This document shows positions 1-8,889 of a DNA stretch of 64,000 bases, in pieces. A program made the translations under genes and the position numbers. This DNA comes from Catalinimonas alkaloidigena (GTDB lineage Bacteria; Bacteroidota; Bacteroidia; Cytophagales; Cyclobacteriaceae). The notes under the pieces are model-generated. The model ran no database searches. It was not told where the DNA came from and was given only the letters and a program-made list of their open reading frames with translations. Numbering within the stretch: the first letter of the stretch is position 1; every line of letters begins with the position of its first letter. The DNA lies in the NCBI RefSeq assembly GCF_029504655.1, contig NZ_JAQFIL010000001.1, positions 5,275,001 through 5,339,000 on the forward strand. Direction: 5' to 3'.

Positions 1-294
1 ATCTACAAGTGTCTTCCATTATCTTCAGCACCCTGATTCAGAGATGGTCAATCTTAAAGCACACTTGCAAAAAGACGGTATGTTGATTTTGTTAGATTAT
101 ATAAAGAGCGGATTTCTAGCAAAGTACTTTGAATGGGCTATCAAACGCATAGACAACATGCTCATCAAGTGTATAGCCTCTATCAAATTCAAGAAATTCT
201 TGGAAGAGCAGGTTTTAAAATTATCAATAGTGAAAAATTTACGATTACTTTTTTCTGGAAAGGCGTTGTGGTTTGCGCTACCCATAAAGAGTAA
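1..294 (+). pseudogene. C-terminal part of a class I SAM-dependent methyltransferase, frameshifted
   Basis: The reading frame is open from the window edge and gives VFHYLQHPDSEMVNLK followed by LILLDYI, the beta-strand 4/5 pattern of Rossmann methyltransferases. At about 155-157 the frame must slip by one base (one A appears missing). The next frame then reads AHQVYSLYQIQEILGRAGF, ending FWKGVVVCATHKE and TAA at 292-294, which is a normal end for this family. The uninterrupted 93-residue reading after the slip is meaningless. The methyltransferase assignment is by pattern only, and the substrate is unknown. The frameshift could be real decay or an assembly indel; the N-terminal half lies outside the window. 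Confidence 0.65.
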
Positions 295-315
295 ATTTCC
301 GGATAAAAAGATTCT

Positions 316-1347
316 ATGCCAATGAATGTAATCGTATTTTTAGTGGGTTTATGCATCATATTGATAACCGCACATGACTTTTTCTATACTACCCTTTCTT
401 CCAATGGAGCTGGAATAATCACGCATAAGGTCACTAAAGCTATTTGGAGCCTGTTCCTAAACGTAAGCAAGCTGAGGAGTAACAGAAGCGTATTGAAATT
501 CTCTGGAATTACCATCATGCTATTTCTTTTTAGCATGTGGATTATGCTGCTCTGGATAGGTTTGTTTGTCATGCTGGTCAGTGAAGAAATTTCCGTAGTC
601 ACCTCTAGCAAAGGACTATCAGCTAGCCTACTTGATAAGTTTTATTATAGCGGTTATGTTTTGTCAACCATGGGAAATGGTGACTTCAAACCGGGAGCTG
701 AATTTTGGCAGGTCATTACTGCTATTTTTTCGTTTGCAGGTTTCATTTTTATCACCACCGGTATCAGCTACATCATTTCTGTTTCTTCTGCTATTATCAA
801 CAAGCGAACGCTGAGCCTCACCATCAGTAACCTGGGTAACACCCCCCAGCAAATATTGCTTAGGACCTGGAATGGAAATGATTTCTCTCGGCTGCTCAAC
901 TATGTTCCTCAACTTCAGCAGCAGATCAACAGGCATGTTCAGAATCACATGGCCTTTCCGATTTTACATTTTTTTCATACAGGCCGGAAGAAAGATGCTA
1001 TAGCTGTCAATATCACTAATCTGGATGAAGCACTCAGTATAGTTTTATTATTTGGTGAACCTGACAAAACCAATCAAGGGCTTACTGATGGTCTACATCC
1101 TTTGAGAGATGCCTTGTACTTTTATCTTGCTTCATTAAAAGGCCCTTTCATTCAAGCCACTGATGGTGAACAGGATTTTCCCAACCTTTCTTCATTAGAG
1201 GGAATGCCCATAAAACCGTCTATATCCGGGGATGAGATAAAAAATAATTATGATCCTTTAAAACAAAGAAGAATGTTGCTTTCCGGTTTATTACAAAATG
1301 GCGGATGGAATTGGAAAGACATTTACCCTTCAGAAAAAGTGCATTAA
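316..1347 (+). CDS. Two-TM potassium-channel-like membrane protein
   Basis: Inner-membrane protein of 343 residues with hydrophobic segments near residues 4-22, 55-85 and 130-160. A pore-loop signature STMGNGDF lies just before the last helix, as in the ion_trans_2 potassium channel family. The usual filter is T-x-G-Y/F-G-D, so Asn in the third filter position is atypical and selectivity is uncertain. A soluble C-terminal region of about 170 residues follows; it shows no RCK nucleotide-binding motif that I can recognise. The start at 316 has a second ATG two codons later. The gene is followed at once by the glycosidase gene at 1349, suggesting co-transcription. Confidence 0.7.
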   Translation: MPMNVIVFLVGLCIILITAHDFFYTTLSSNGAGIITHKVTKAIWSLFLNVSKLRSNRSVLKFSGITIMLFLFSMWIMLLWIGLFVMLVSEEISVVTSSKGLSASLLDKFYYSGYVLSTMGNGDFKPGAEFWQVITAIFSFAGFIFITTGISYIISVSSAIINKRTLSLTISNLGNTPQQILLRTWNGNDFSRLLNYVPQLQQQINRHVQNHMAFPILHFFHTGRKKDAIAVNITNLDEALSIVLLFGEPDKTNQGLTDGLHPLRDALYFYLASLKGPFIQATDGEQDFPNLSSLEGMPIKPSISGDEIKNNYDPLKQRRMLLSGLLQNGGWNWKDIYPSEKVH

Positions 1348-1348
1348 A

Positions 1349-2636
1349 ATGACGGAAAATGAAATTCGTAAGAAAGCCAGTGAAGTGATATATAAAAATA
1401 TGGTCACTGGTTATTCCAAGTCAACCAATACTCATTTTCATTATACCAAACCTTCACCGGACACATATCCTTATCAGTTTTTTTGGGATACATGCCTTCA
1501 TATTTTCATCCTTACTACTTTAGGCGAGCATGATATGGCTAAAAAGCACCTTGTTAGTCTCTTTGCTTTGCAGGAAGAAAATGGGTTTGTGGGCCATATG
1601 AACTATTGGAACAACATCTCACCCGGTAGATTTACCGATATCTTTCAGTCTCACCCCGGCCTGAAATGGAAGTTGTTCAAAACCCATATGAGTGCTTTAA
1701 TCCAGCCTTTTAGTAGCTCAGGCAGTAGCGAAAGTTTATCATGACACTGGCGATCGCGAATTTCTTGAACTTATGCTGCCCAAACTAAAGAAATATTATC
1801 ACTGGCTGGCTATTAATAGAGATTTTGAGGGCGATGGATTGCTCTCTATTATTTCTCCTTTTGAGTCAGGAATAGATTGGAAACCAACTTTTGATGTAGT
1901 GGTAGGTTTTCCGCAGAAAAAAGCAGACTGGAGGCTATTTTGGAGAGTGATATGGGTAGATGTGCGTAATTTCTGGCATCGCTACAATAATGAAACAATC
2001 TACAAAAAAGATTATTTCATCGTCAAAGATGCAGGATTCAATACAATCTATGCTCAAAATCTAAGGGCATTAGCTGAGCTATGCCAGGAGCTTGATGATC
2101 CGGATGTTGATACCTTCAGATCCAGGGCTGGCCAAAACATACAAAGTATGATCAGTATTATGTATGATGACAATACAGCAGCTTTTTATGATGTATATGG
2201 CAGAGAAAATACAAAAATCCGGATATTGACTCCCACAATTTTTTTTCCAGTAGTAATCAAAGGTGTGCCTGATGAAATTTGCGAAAAAGTAATAGATACT
2301 TATTTTTTAAACAAAACAGAATTTGACGTACCCTTTCCAATTCCTTCAGTGTCTAAAAACCATCCTTCTTTCAATCCTACAGAGTCCCTATATATCTGGA
2401 GAGGGCCTACCTGGATTTTATTTAGCTGGTTTATACACCAATTCTTACTAGAAAAAAATCATAAAGAAGAAGCTCACCGCTTGGTAGAAAGTATCCAAAA
2501 ACTGATCAAAAAAAGCGGTTTCAGGGAGTATTATCACCCTTTTACAGGTGAAGGCTATGGTGCAAATGATTTCACATGGGCTGGCTTAATAATAGATATG
2601 ATGAATATGGAAGAAGGATATAAAAGAAAAGAATAA
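1349..2636 (+). pseudogene. Glycogen-debranching/MGH1-like alpha-glycosidase, frameshifted
   Basis: An (alpha/alpha)6-barrel glycosidase of the GH63/MGH1-like type, about 430 residues when joined. The first part (1349 to about 1710) carries PYQFFWDTCLHIFIL, the WD-containing substrate-binding region. The second part (about 1715-2636) carries WRGPTWILFSWFIHQFLL and the closing motif REYYHPFTGEGYGA, both typical of the family. A single frame change around 1705-1720 separates them; the second frame reads back into AQAVAKVYHDTGDREF. The ATG at 1349 is preferred over 1298, which lies inside the channel gene. No signal peptide is seen, so it is probably cytoplasmic and acts on trehalose-, mannosylglycerate- or glycogen-type sugars (inference). 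Whether the frameshift is natural or an assembly error is open. Confidence 0.7.
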
Positions 2637-2770
2637 TTAACCTCGTAGGTCTGTATAAAATCAATATTTCTAAACATAAAACCATAATTTTATACAGCTT
2701 ATCAATAACAAGTCTTTAAATTAGTAGTCTATTTTTTATCAACTTTTTTACCATTTAATAATTTTTTAAC

Positions 2771-3094
2771 ATGAGACAACATCAGGATTTTATCCAAAAA
2801 TTAGCCGAGTGTGCCGCAGCCTGCGAGTACTGTTCTGACCAATGTTTAAATGAAGATGATATTGCTAAAATGGCTGACTGTATCCGTACAGACCATGACT
2901 GTGCAGACTCTTGCCATGTAGCGATTAATTTCGTTGCCAGAGGAAGTAGTCATGCAAAAGAAGCAGTTCGCTTTTGCCAAACCCTCTGTAAAGCTTGCGC
3001 TGATGAATGTGACAAGCATGAAGCTCAACATTGCAAAGCGTGCGCCGAAGCTTGTCGGGCTTGTGAAGAGGCTTGCAAACAGTTCTTAGGCTAA
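2771..3094 (+). CDS. Cys-rich four-helix-bundle copper-storage (Csp-like) protein
   Basis: A 107-residue protein with about sixteen Cys in repeated CxxxC and CxxC spacing (ECAAACEYCSDQC, CQTLCKACADEC, CKACAEACRACEEAC). This is the arrangement of the DUF326/Csp family, four-helix bundles that line their core with thiols and bind many Cu(I) ions. There is no signal peptide, so it is a cytosolic Csp3-type protein by analogy. It sits 176 bp upstream of the complex-I-like operon, whose second gene has a His-rich linker; a link through metal handling is conceivable but unproven. It has its own AT-rich upstream region (2637-2770). Confidence 0.85.
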   Translation: MRQHQDFIQKLAECAAACEYCSDQCLNEDDIAKMADCIRTDHDCADSCHVAINFVARGSSHAKEAVRFCQTLCKACADECDKHEAQHCKACAEACRACEEACKQFLG

Positions 3095-3270
3095 TCTATT
3101 TCAATCAATACAACTACCTCATTATCCAGATAGCTCTAGATTTGGGTGATGGGGATTGTTTAATTTAAAACATGCTAGCGTGTTGTCCTGTGAGATGGAG
3201 GAAAAACCCATGATAAGTAAAAAAGAAGTTTTGATGCACTAAAACTTTTCACTAAGCTTAACCTATACCC

Positions 3271-3633
3271 ATGTCGCCACTTATACAGTACCTGATTCTA
3301 TTTGGCATGCTGGTATTTACAACCGGCTTGGTAGGCATGATCTACCTGATCAAAAAATCATTGGAAAAAACGCTGGAAGAGCCAGGAAAGAAAGTGCCTG
3401 CTGAAAGTGGAAACTTATCGCCCAAGCCTGCCTGGGGACGCTATCATGTCCATTATTATAGCTTCGCCCTACTATTCCTGGCCTTTGATATGGAAATGGC
3501 TTATATGTACCCATGGGCAGTAGTGTATAAGGAGTTGGGCATTATGGCTCTGCTGGACATGGGTGTATTTCTGATGATTTTATTTCTGGGATTGATTTAC
3601 ACCTGGAATCAGGGAGGTTTAAAACGCCAATAA
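3271..3633 (+). CDS. NuoA-like subunit of a complex-I-like membrane assembly
   Basis: A 120-residue, three-helix membrane protein. The second helix matches NuoA well (ALLFLAFDMEMAYMYPWAVV, keeping the F-D-x-E and YPWAV signatures), as does the third (LIYTWNQGGL). The TM1-TM2 loop, which in real NuoA carries the conserved Y-E-C-G segment near the quinone cavity, is replaced by an unrelated stretch (EEPGKKVPAESGN). First gene of the eight-gene run ending at 11729. In true complex I NuoA anchors the redox arm to NuoH; here that interface looks remodelled. A TAGATTTG at 3137-3144 resembles a Bacteroidota -7 element, but no TTTG is found at the right distance upstream. Confidence 0.85.
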   Translation: MSPLIQYLILFGMLVFTTGLVGMIYLIKKSLEKTLEEPGKKVPAESGNLSPKPAWGRYHVHYYSFALLFLAFDMEMAYMYPWAVVYKELGIMALLDMGVFLMILFLGLIYTWNQGGLKRQ

Positions 3634-3639
3634 CATTTG

Positions 3640-5262
3640 ATGATGGAACACCCGATGAAATACGGTGCCAGAAAAGGCGTTTGGAATTTTTTAAGGCGAT
3701 GGGCTGCCAAAGCGATGGCTCATGAGCAATATGTATTTCCTGTGCCCGGGGCAGATGTATTGAGGAGCTATGGCCTTCATCTCGAGAAAAGAGGTATTAA
3801 CATAGCAGCTACGCCCCGTGAAGCCAATGTGCTCCTTCTCGTGGGTCCTGTTTCTGAAATGCTGGCAGAAAAGGCAGCTGTGGTTTATGCTCAAATTCCC
3901 CGGCCCAGAGTATTGGTATTTGCCGGACTTGATAAAGCCCATCCTCTTCCAGAACCGGATATAAAGCTTTCTTTAAAAGCAGAAAACTTACAGGAAGAAA
4001 TCAAAAAGCTATTGACCCAACATGGCTGGAAAAAAGAGACAGAGCCATTTGCTACAGAAAAAATAAAAGAAGCGGTAGAAGATAAAGATGAAGACCACGG
4101 CCACATGCATCATGGACATGAAGGAGAGCAGGATGGGGAGCATGGAGAGGAAAAAGAACCTCAGGAGAGCCATCAAAACCAAGGAGAGCATGAAGAGCAT
4201 GAGCATCAGCATGACGGGGGCGGCGGACATAATCATGGTGGTGGAGGCTTCATGTCTATGGTAGCCATGACCAAAGATATGCCTCGCAGTATGGATGGTC
4301 TGGCTATGGAAATGAACCCCGTCCATTTCGGTCCTTTCTTCCCCGGATTTCCGGGAGGCTTAAGTATTTCCATGATGCTGGATGGTGATACGGTGATGCA
4401 GGTAGAAATAGAAAAAGGGCTTCTGTGCAGGAATTTGATGGAGACTTTCCCCTCAGAACCCAAGGCATTTGTGGGACATATTGCTACGATCAACCCTTTA
4501 GCCCCGGTAGCCTTCCGTATACTGGCAGAAAAAGCGGTTGCCAACGCCTTAAAAATGGAAGATGATGAGCAGAAAGGTATAAATGATCTTGTTCTGCTGG
4601 AAAAGGAAAGAATTTTAAGTCACCTGAACTGGCTGGCAGTTTTCAGTCAAACAATAGGTAGCCCTGTCATGCACTTGAAAGCTATAGACTTACACCGGCA
4701 GTATCAAAGAGGAAAGGATAATGAACAGGCTATCCTAAAGCTCATAGAACAAATTAGAAAAGCTCCCTATCTGAAAATGAGATTGAAAACGGTAGGTATG
4801 ATCCCTAAAAATCTACTGCACCATGCCAGCGGAAGCATTGCCAGAGCTGGAGGAATGCCCCAGGATGCCAGAATACAGGATAAAACTTACGAGAACTTTT
4901 CCTTTTCACCCTTGCAAGGTCAGCACAACAATGCCTGGGGAAGATTATTAATGAGGTTGGCTGAGATGGAACAAAGTCTTAAGCTAATTCAAACAAATGA
5001 AAAACTATCTGTCACCGGACATGAAAAGGCAATACCCTATAATGAAAGTTCGGGCGAAGGTAGGGCAAGAGTAGAGACATCTAGAGGCATAGCCGAACTG
5101 GGCGTTCATATCAGTGCAGGACAAGTAAAAAAATTTCATCTAACCACTCCTTCTGCCTCCCATGCGGCATTTATTCCGGAAGTAGCAGAAGGCCAGGAAT
5201 TGGGTGATGCATTGATAGGCATAGCTTCCCTGGACATTTCCCCCTGGGAAATAGATTTATAA
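3640..5262 (+). CDS. NuoB-like/NuoD-like fusion with His-rich linker, redox residues lost
   Basis: About 540 residues in three parts. Residues 1-130 align with NuoB around ATPREANVLLLVGPVSEM and VYAQIPRPRVLVFAG, but this part contains no Cys, so the N2 [4Fe-4S] ligands are gone. Residues about 150-204 (4087-4248) form a His/Glu/Gly-rich linker with about 13 His. The remainder aligns with NuoD (LEKERILSHLNWLAVFSQTIG; ending ALIGIASLDISPWEIDL). The NuoD quinone-site segment GPxHPSTHG reads GPFFPGFPGG, and the equivalent of the second quinone-site residue, Tyr87 in Thermus Nqo4, is not Tyr. Two ATGs (3640, 3643) are possible starts. NuoB-C-D fusions are known, but this B-D fusion without C and without ligands is unusual. 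Inference: a structural, non-redox adaptor on a proton-translocating membrane arm. Confidence 0.8.
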   Translation: MMEHPMKYGARKGVWNFLRRWAAKAMAHEQYVFPVPGADVLRSYGLHLEKRGINIAATPREANVLLLVGPVSEMLAEKAAVVYAQIPRPRVLVFAGLDKAHPLPEPDIKLSLKAENLQEEIKKLLTQHGWKKETEPFATEKIKEAVEDKDEDHGHMHHGHEGEQDGEHGEEKEPQESHQNQGEHEEHEHQHDGGGGHNHGGGGFMSMVAMTKDMPRSMDGLAMEMNPVHFGPFFPGFPGGLSISMMLDGDTVMQVEIEKGLLCRNLMETFPSEPKAFVGHIATINPLAPVAFRILAEKAVANALKMEDDEQKGINDLVLLEKERILSHLNWLAVFSQTIGSPVMHLKAIDLHRQYQRGKDNEQAILKLIEQIRKAPYLKMRLKTVGMIPKNLLHHASGSIARAGGMPQDARIQDKTYENFSFSPLQGQHNNAWGRLLMRLAEMEQSLKLIQTNEKLSVTGHEKAIPYNESSGEGRARVETSRGIAELGVHISAGQVKKFHLTTPSASHAAFIPEVAEGQELGDALIGIASLDISPWEIDL

Positions 5263-5272
5263 ATGTACCACT

Positions 5273-6175
5273 ATGAGCCAAACTATTTACTGGATAACAA
5301 CCATATTTTTATTTGTAGCAGGTGTATACCTGCTGGCTGTGATGGAACGTTGGATAACCTACGGCAGATTTGACCTGCTGGCTCCTTTCAAAAGATCCTT
5401 GGCGCTACTGGGACAAGAATCTGTTACTCCTCGCAAAATGGATAAAGTATTTTATGAAACGGCCCCACTGCTGTTTATTGTAGCTACCTTGATGGCAGCT
5501 ATGGTATTACCTTTTGGCAAAGGAAGCCCGGCAATAGATTTAGCTACTGGTGCTTTATTTATCAATGCAGCCCTGGCTTACATTATGGTATCTATATTGA
5601 TGGCTGGCTGGGCACCTAACGGAGTATATGCTATGATTGGTGGATGGCGGTTTCTGGGACAACTTATTGCGTACTCTATGCCTATCGTGATGGCGATCAC
5701 CGCCACGGTGATGCGGGCTGAATCTATGGCTTTGACTGAAATAGTAAATTCCCAACAAAGTTTATGGAACATCATCTATCAACCAGTGGGATTTTTGTTG
5801 TTCTATCTGTCAGCAATGGCTATGGCCTTTCTACCCCCTTTTGACTTGCCTACAGCTCCAGGAACCTTAGCCGGGGGAGTATGGGCTGAGTTTACAGCCG
5901 AACGCTTATTGGTTTTTCGCATAGGCAGGCTCGCTTTGATCATGACCTTATCTTTGGCTACTAATGTACTTTTTTTAGGCGGCTGGTATGGCCCCTGGCT
6001 GCCGGATTATCTCTGGACTTTTCTAAAAACATTAGCAGTAGCTGCTAGCTTTTTCGGGGTCAGCCGCTTTGCCGTACGCATCCGATACGATAGCCTGCTG
6101 GAATGGAGCTGGAAATTTGCCACTCCGGCCGCTTTATTTAATATTCTTTGGGTAGGTATACTTTTATTGTTATGA
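5273..6175 (+). CDS. NuoH-like membrane subunit, quinone-chamber loops degenerate
   Basis: A 300-residue, multi-pass inner-membrane protein homologous to NuoH/HyfC. It retains the PFDLP segment (FLPPFDLPTAPGTLAGGVWAEFTAERLLVF) and the general eight-helix pattern. In genuine NuoH the first cytoplasmic loop carries R-x-G-P-N-R-x-G-P and the third carries PFDLPEAExELVAGY; here the first is absent and the second has lost its acidic residues. These loops build the quinone entry channel, so quinone binding is unlikely. It starts 10 bp after the B/D fusion and overlaps the next gene by ATGA at 6172-6175, so the genes are translationally coupled. Confidence 0.85.
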   Translation: MSQTIYWITTIFLFVAGVYLLAVMERWITYGRFDLLAPFKRSLALLGQESVTPRKMDKVFYETAPLLFIVATLMAAMVLPFGKGSPAIDLATGALFINAALAYIMVSILMAGWAPNGVYAMIGGWRFLGQLIAYSMPIVMAITATVMRAESMALTEIVNSQQSLWNIIYQPVGFLLFYLSAMAMAFLPPFDLPTAPGTLAGGVWAEFTAERLLVFRIGRLALIMTLSLATNVLFLGGWYGPWLPDYLWTFLKTLAVAASFFGVSRFAVRIRYDSLLEWSWKFATPAALFNILWVGILLLL

Positions 6176-6687
6176 ATGAAACACGTTTCATATTCCTGAT
6201 ATTTTTTGGCTTAGTGGCTATCTGGTTCGGCTGGCGTGTATTTATGACCAGCTCTATGGTACGCTCTGCCCTTTCCCTGCTGGCTTCTATGGTAGCCATC
6301 GGTGCGATGTTTTTTGCGATGGAAGCGGAGTTTCTGGGCGTACTCCAAATCATGATGATGGCTACGGAAATGAGCATCATGGCAATCTTTATGATGATGT
6401 ATATGATGGACCCCGGTGGCCTGATGGGCATGGACATGAGCCATCAGAAATCAGCTTCCATCAGCGGTGGCATATTGGTAGGGGCATTTGCGATCGGGGT
6501 AGCAATGCTGACCAGTTGGGGAGGAATGGCTTTGGAAGCTCCCTTGCCTTCAAAGCAGAATCACGATTTGGGCATTGAAGTTATGAAGAGGTCAATGATG
6601 ATTTTTGAATCAGCCGGAGTAAGCATATTGGTCGCTATGATTGCTGCCACAGCCACCGCTTTGCCTTACAAAAATAATCAATTGTAG
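6172..6687 (+). CDS. NuoJ-like membrane subunit
   Basis: About 171 residues starting at 6172, where the ATG overlaps the NuoH stop codon; an upstream in-frame ATG at 6148 lies inside nuoH and is rejected. Five hydrophobic helices fit NuoJ. The conserved helix-3 region (EFLGVLQIMMMATEMSIMAIFMMM) aligns with the pi-bulge helix of NuoJ, but has Thr-Glu where ordinary NuoJ has Tyr-Ala-Gly-type residues, placing an acidic side chain in the membrane centre. In complex I this helix connects redox events to the proton-transfer chain. Stop at 6685-6687, just before nuoK. Confidence 0.8.
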   Translation: MNETRFIFLIFFGLVAIWFGWRVFMTSSMVRSALSLLASMVAIGAMFFAMEAEFLGVLQIMMMATEMSIMAIFMMMYMMDPGGLMGMDMSHQKSASISGGILVGAFAIGVAMLTSWGGMALEAPLPSKQNHDLGIEVMKRSMMIFESAGVSILVAMIAATATALPYKNNQL

Positions 6688-6691
6688 GACT

Positions 6692-6997
6692 ATGGAACTA
6701 AGCATTACATTAATTATAAGTGCCATATTGTTTGGCATAGGTCTATACGGAGCCTTGGGGCAGACCAACCTGGTCATGATCATGATGGGTGTAGAACTGA
6801 TGCTGGGAGCAAGCATGCTCAATCTGGTGGCTTTCTGGCGATTCCTGCATCCTGAAACCTTCTCCCTACAAATGTTTGTGCTGGTGGTGATGACTGTCAT
6901 GGCCCTGGAAGCAGCGGTAGGATTTGGGATTGCCACCCAGCGATTTCGTACTAAGGGTTCAATAGAATCTGAGGAAGCCAGCGACTTAAAAGGATAG
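6692..6997 (+). CDS. NuoK-like/MrpC-like membrane subunit
   Basis: A 101-residue three-helix protein beginning MELSITL at 6692; an earlier in-frame ATG at 6641 falls inside nuoJ. Both membrane glutamates central to proton transfer in NuoK are present: one in MMGVELMLGAS (helix 2) and one in MALEAAVGFGI (helix 3). NuoK is homologous to MrpC of Mrp antiporters, and it is directly followed by the NuoL-like antiporter subunit as in nuo operons. Its intact acidic residues contrast with the loss of redox residues in the B/D and H subunits. Confidence 0.88.
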   Translation: MELSITLIISAILFGIGLYGALGQTNLVMIMMGVELMLGASMLNLVAFWRFLHPETFSLQMFVLVVMTVMALEAAVGFGIATQRFRTKGSIESEEASDLKG

Positions 6998-6999
6998 CT

Positions 7000-8886
7000 A
7001 TGATAGCAACACTAGTTTTAACTCCCTTCATCGCCTGCATAGGCATCTACCTGTTCAAAAGAAAAGCAGATGTAATCGCTTTGACAGGTGCACTACTAAG
7101 TCTGGTGGCAGCCTTCCTGCTGGTATTCAGGGTAAAGGGCGATAGTAGGGTCAAAGTAGAAATAGCCGGTTTGCCTGAGATGCCTTTTCTGCTGGAAGCT
7201 GACCAAAGTTCTGCTACACTTGCGGTGGTAGTCGCTGTCGTGGTTTTCTTCATTTTCCTCTACGCCAGAGGGTATATGGCAGCAGAAAAAGGAAAAGTGT
7301 GGTTCTGGGCAGGCATGTCTTTGTTTGTGGCTGCCATGCAACTGCTGGTGATGGCCGCTGACTGGATCTTGTTCATCACCGGCTGGGAAATCATGGGCTT
7401 TGCTTCCTATCTGTTAATAGGCACCTGGCACTGGGAAAAGCATGCACAAAAGAGTGCCAATAAAGCTTTTTTACTTACCCGCTTCACAGATCTGGGATTA
7501 TACATAGGTATTTTTATTATCATTATCGACCAGGAAACTAGTCAGATTTCGGCAACACCCACACAGGGAATTTCTATACTAGGCGCTTTGGCCGTACTGC
7601 TGGCTGTAATGGGAAAGTCTGCCCAGGTACCTTTTCAGAGTTGGCTTTCCGGAGCCATGGCCGGCCCTACCCCTGTATCTGCTCTTCTGCACTCTGCCAC
7701 TATGGTCGCTGCGGGAGCCATCCTGTTGCTCAGAGTTTATCCTCTGTTGCCAGAAAGTTCACTCATCTGGATAGGCTTCGTCGGTGGTATCACCATCCTA
7801 TTGACCGGAATGACAGCTATTGTCTCAAGAGATGTTAAACAAATGCTGGCAGCCTCTACATCCAGTCAGTTAGGGTTCATGCTATTAGCGGTAGGCGCCG
7901 GATTTCCTGGCGCTGCTTTTGCACACCTGCTGGCACATGCTTTTATGAAAAGCAGCCTGTTTCTTGGATCTGGCATTTACCAGCATGCAAAAGATTCCAC
8001 TTCTTTTGCCGATATCGCCGGTCTGGGGAAGAAACTTAAAATTTCATTTTTCGCCTTTGCTATAGCTGGAATTGCCCTGGCAGGTATTCCTCCTTTCATC
8101 GGCTACTGGTCCAAGGATGGTATACTAGCTGCAGGACTTCAAGCCTCAGTAACCGGATGGTATTTTCCGGTAGCCCTTATCGGGGCTTTCTTTACTGCCA
8201 TCTATATGGGAAGAGCCATCCGAATTTTATGGGGAGATGCTCCTGAGCACGAAAAGAATGAACATTTTATTGAAAAGGTTAACTGGATGCGGGCGGGTTT
8301 GCTCGTGCTGGTATTGGTAGTGGCTATCGGAGGATTCTGGCTGGAGCCTTTGGTAAAATTTGCTGAATACAAAATTCCTAAAAATGAAATAGCCAAATAT
8401 AGTGGATTAGCAGTGGCAATTGCTGGTTTGGCAGCAGGCTGGTTTTTGCATATGCACTCTCTTTTCGGGAAGTCAAGTAATTTTCTGGCCAGCCACTACC
8501 CATTGGCAGGGGGTTACCAGTCTATCATTGTAAAGCCTGTTCTCAAATTAGCATTCTGGACAGACCGGCTTGATCAGGTGATTCATGCTGCGGTGCTTAA
8601 GGCAGGAACTTCTTTTGCTACTATCTCCCACTTTACCCAGGAGATTGACCAGTTCTTTAGCAACCTCACAAACAAGGCCGGCAGCTTCAGCCTAAAATTG
8701 GGCGGCCTATCCCGTAAGCTGGAAGAAAGTGGCATAGAGCTCTGGATAGCTTCTCTTACCTCATCAGTTCAAGAACTGGGTAAGTACAGCAAACAAACCC
8801 AATCTGGTAGGGTGCACAAAGAGCTGGTGTGGTCAGTAGGCGGCATGTTGGTACTTATGATAATTCTCATTTTTTCAATGATATAA
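7000..8886 (+). CDS. NuoL-like antiporter-type proton channel subunit
   Basis: A 628-residue polytopic protein of the NuoL/MrpA/HyfB family with the C-terminal lateral-helix extension. Proton-channel residues are in place: Glu in WEIMGFASYLLIGTW (TM5), Lys in GKSAQVPFQSWLSGAMAGP (TM7), Lys in SRDVKQMLAASTSSQLG (TM8) and Lys in GYWSKDGIL (TM12). This subunit should still be able to move protons. It lies two bases after nuoK and three before nuoM. The extension (about residues 530-628) suggests it embraces the M and N subunits as in complex I. Confidence 0.92.
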   Translation: MIATLVLTPFIACIGIYLFKRKADVIALTGALLSLVAAFLLVFRVKGDSRVKVEIAGLPEMPFLLEADQSSATLAVVVAVVVFFIFLYARGYMAAEKGKVWFWAGMSLFVAAMQLLVMAADWILFITGWEIMGFASYLLIGTWHWEKHAQKSANKAFLLTRFTDLGLYIGIFIIIIDQETSQISATPTQGISILGALAVLLAVMGKSAQVPFQSWLSGAMAGPTPVSALLHSATMVAAGAILLLRVYPLLPESSLIWIGFVGGITILLTGMTAIVSRDVKQMLAASTSSQLGFMLLAVGAGFPGAAFAHLLAHAFMKSSLFLGSGIYQHAKDSTSFADIAGLGKKLKISFFAFAIAGIALAGIPPFIGYWSKDGILAAGLQASVTGWYFPVALIGAFFTAIYMGRAIRILWGDAPEHEKNEHFIEKVNWMRAGLLVLVLVVAIGGFWLEPLVKFAEYKIPKNEIAKYSGLAVAIAGLAAGWFLHMHSLFGKSSNFLASHYPLAGGYQSIIVKPVLKLAFWTDRLDQVIHAAVLKAGTSFATISHFTQEIDQFFSNLTNKAGSFSLKLGGLSRKLEESGIELWIASLTSSVQELGKYSKQTQSGRVHKELVWSVGGMLVLMIILIFSMI

Positions 8887-8889
8887 ACT

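Noticed and set aside
44..325. A complete 93-residue protein at the window start
   Set aside because: Only its first third is meaningful. After about 156 the methyltransferase sequence continues in another frame, so this is a frameshift reading.
3137..3144. TAGATTTG as the promoter of the complex-I-like operon
   Set aside because: It fits the -7 consensus but there is no TTTG at 19-21 bp upstream, so it is not listed as a promoter.
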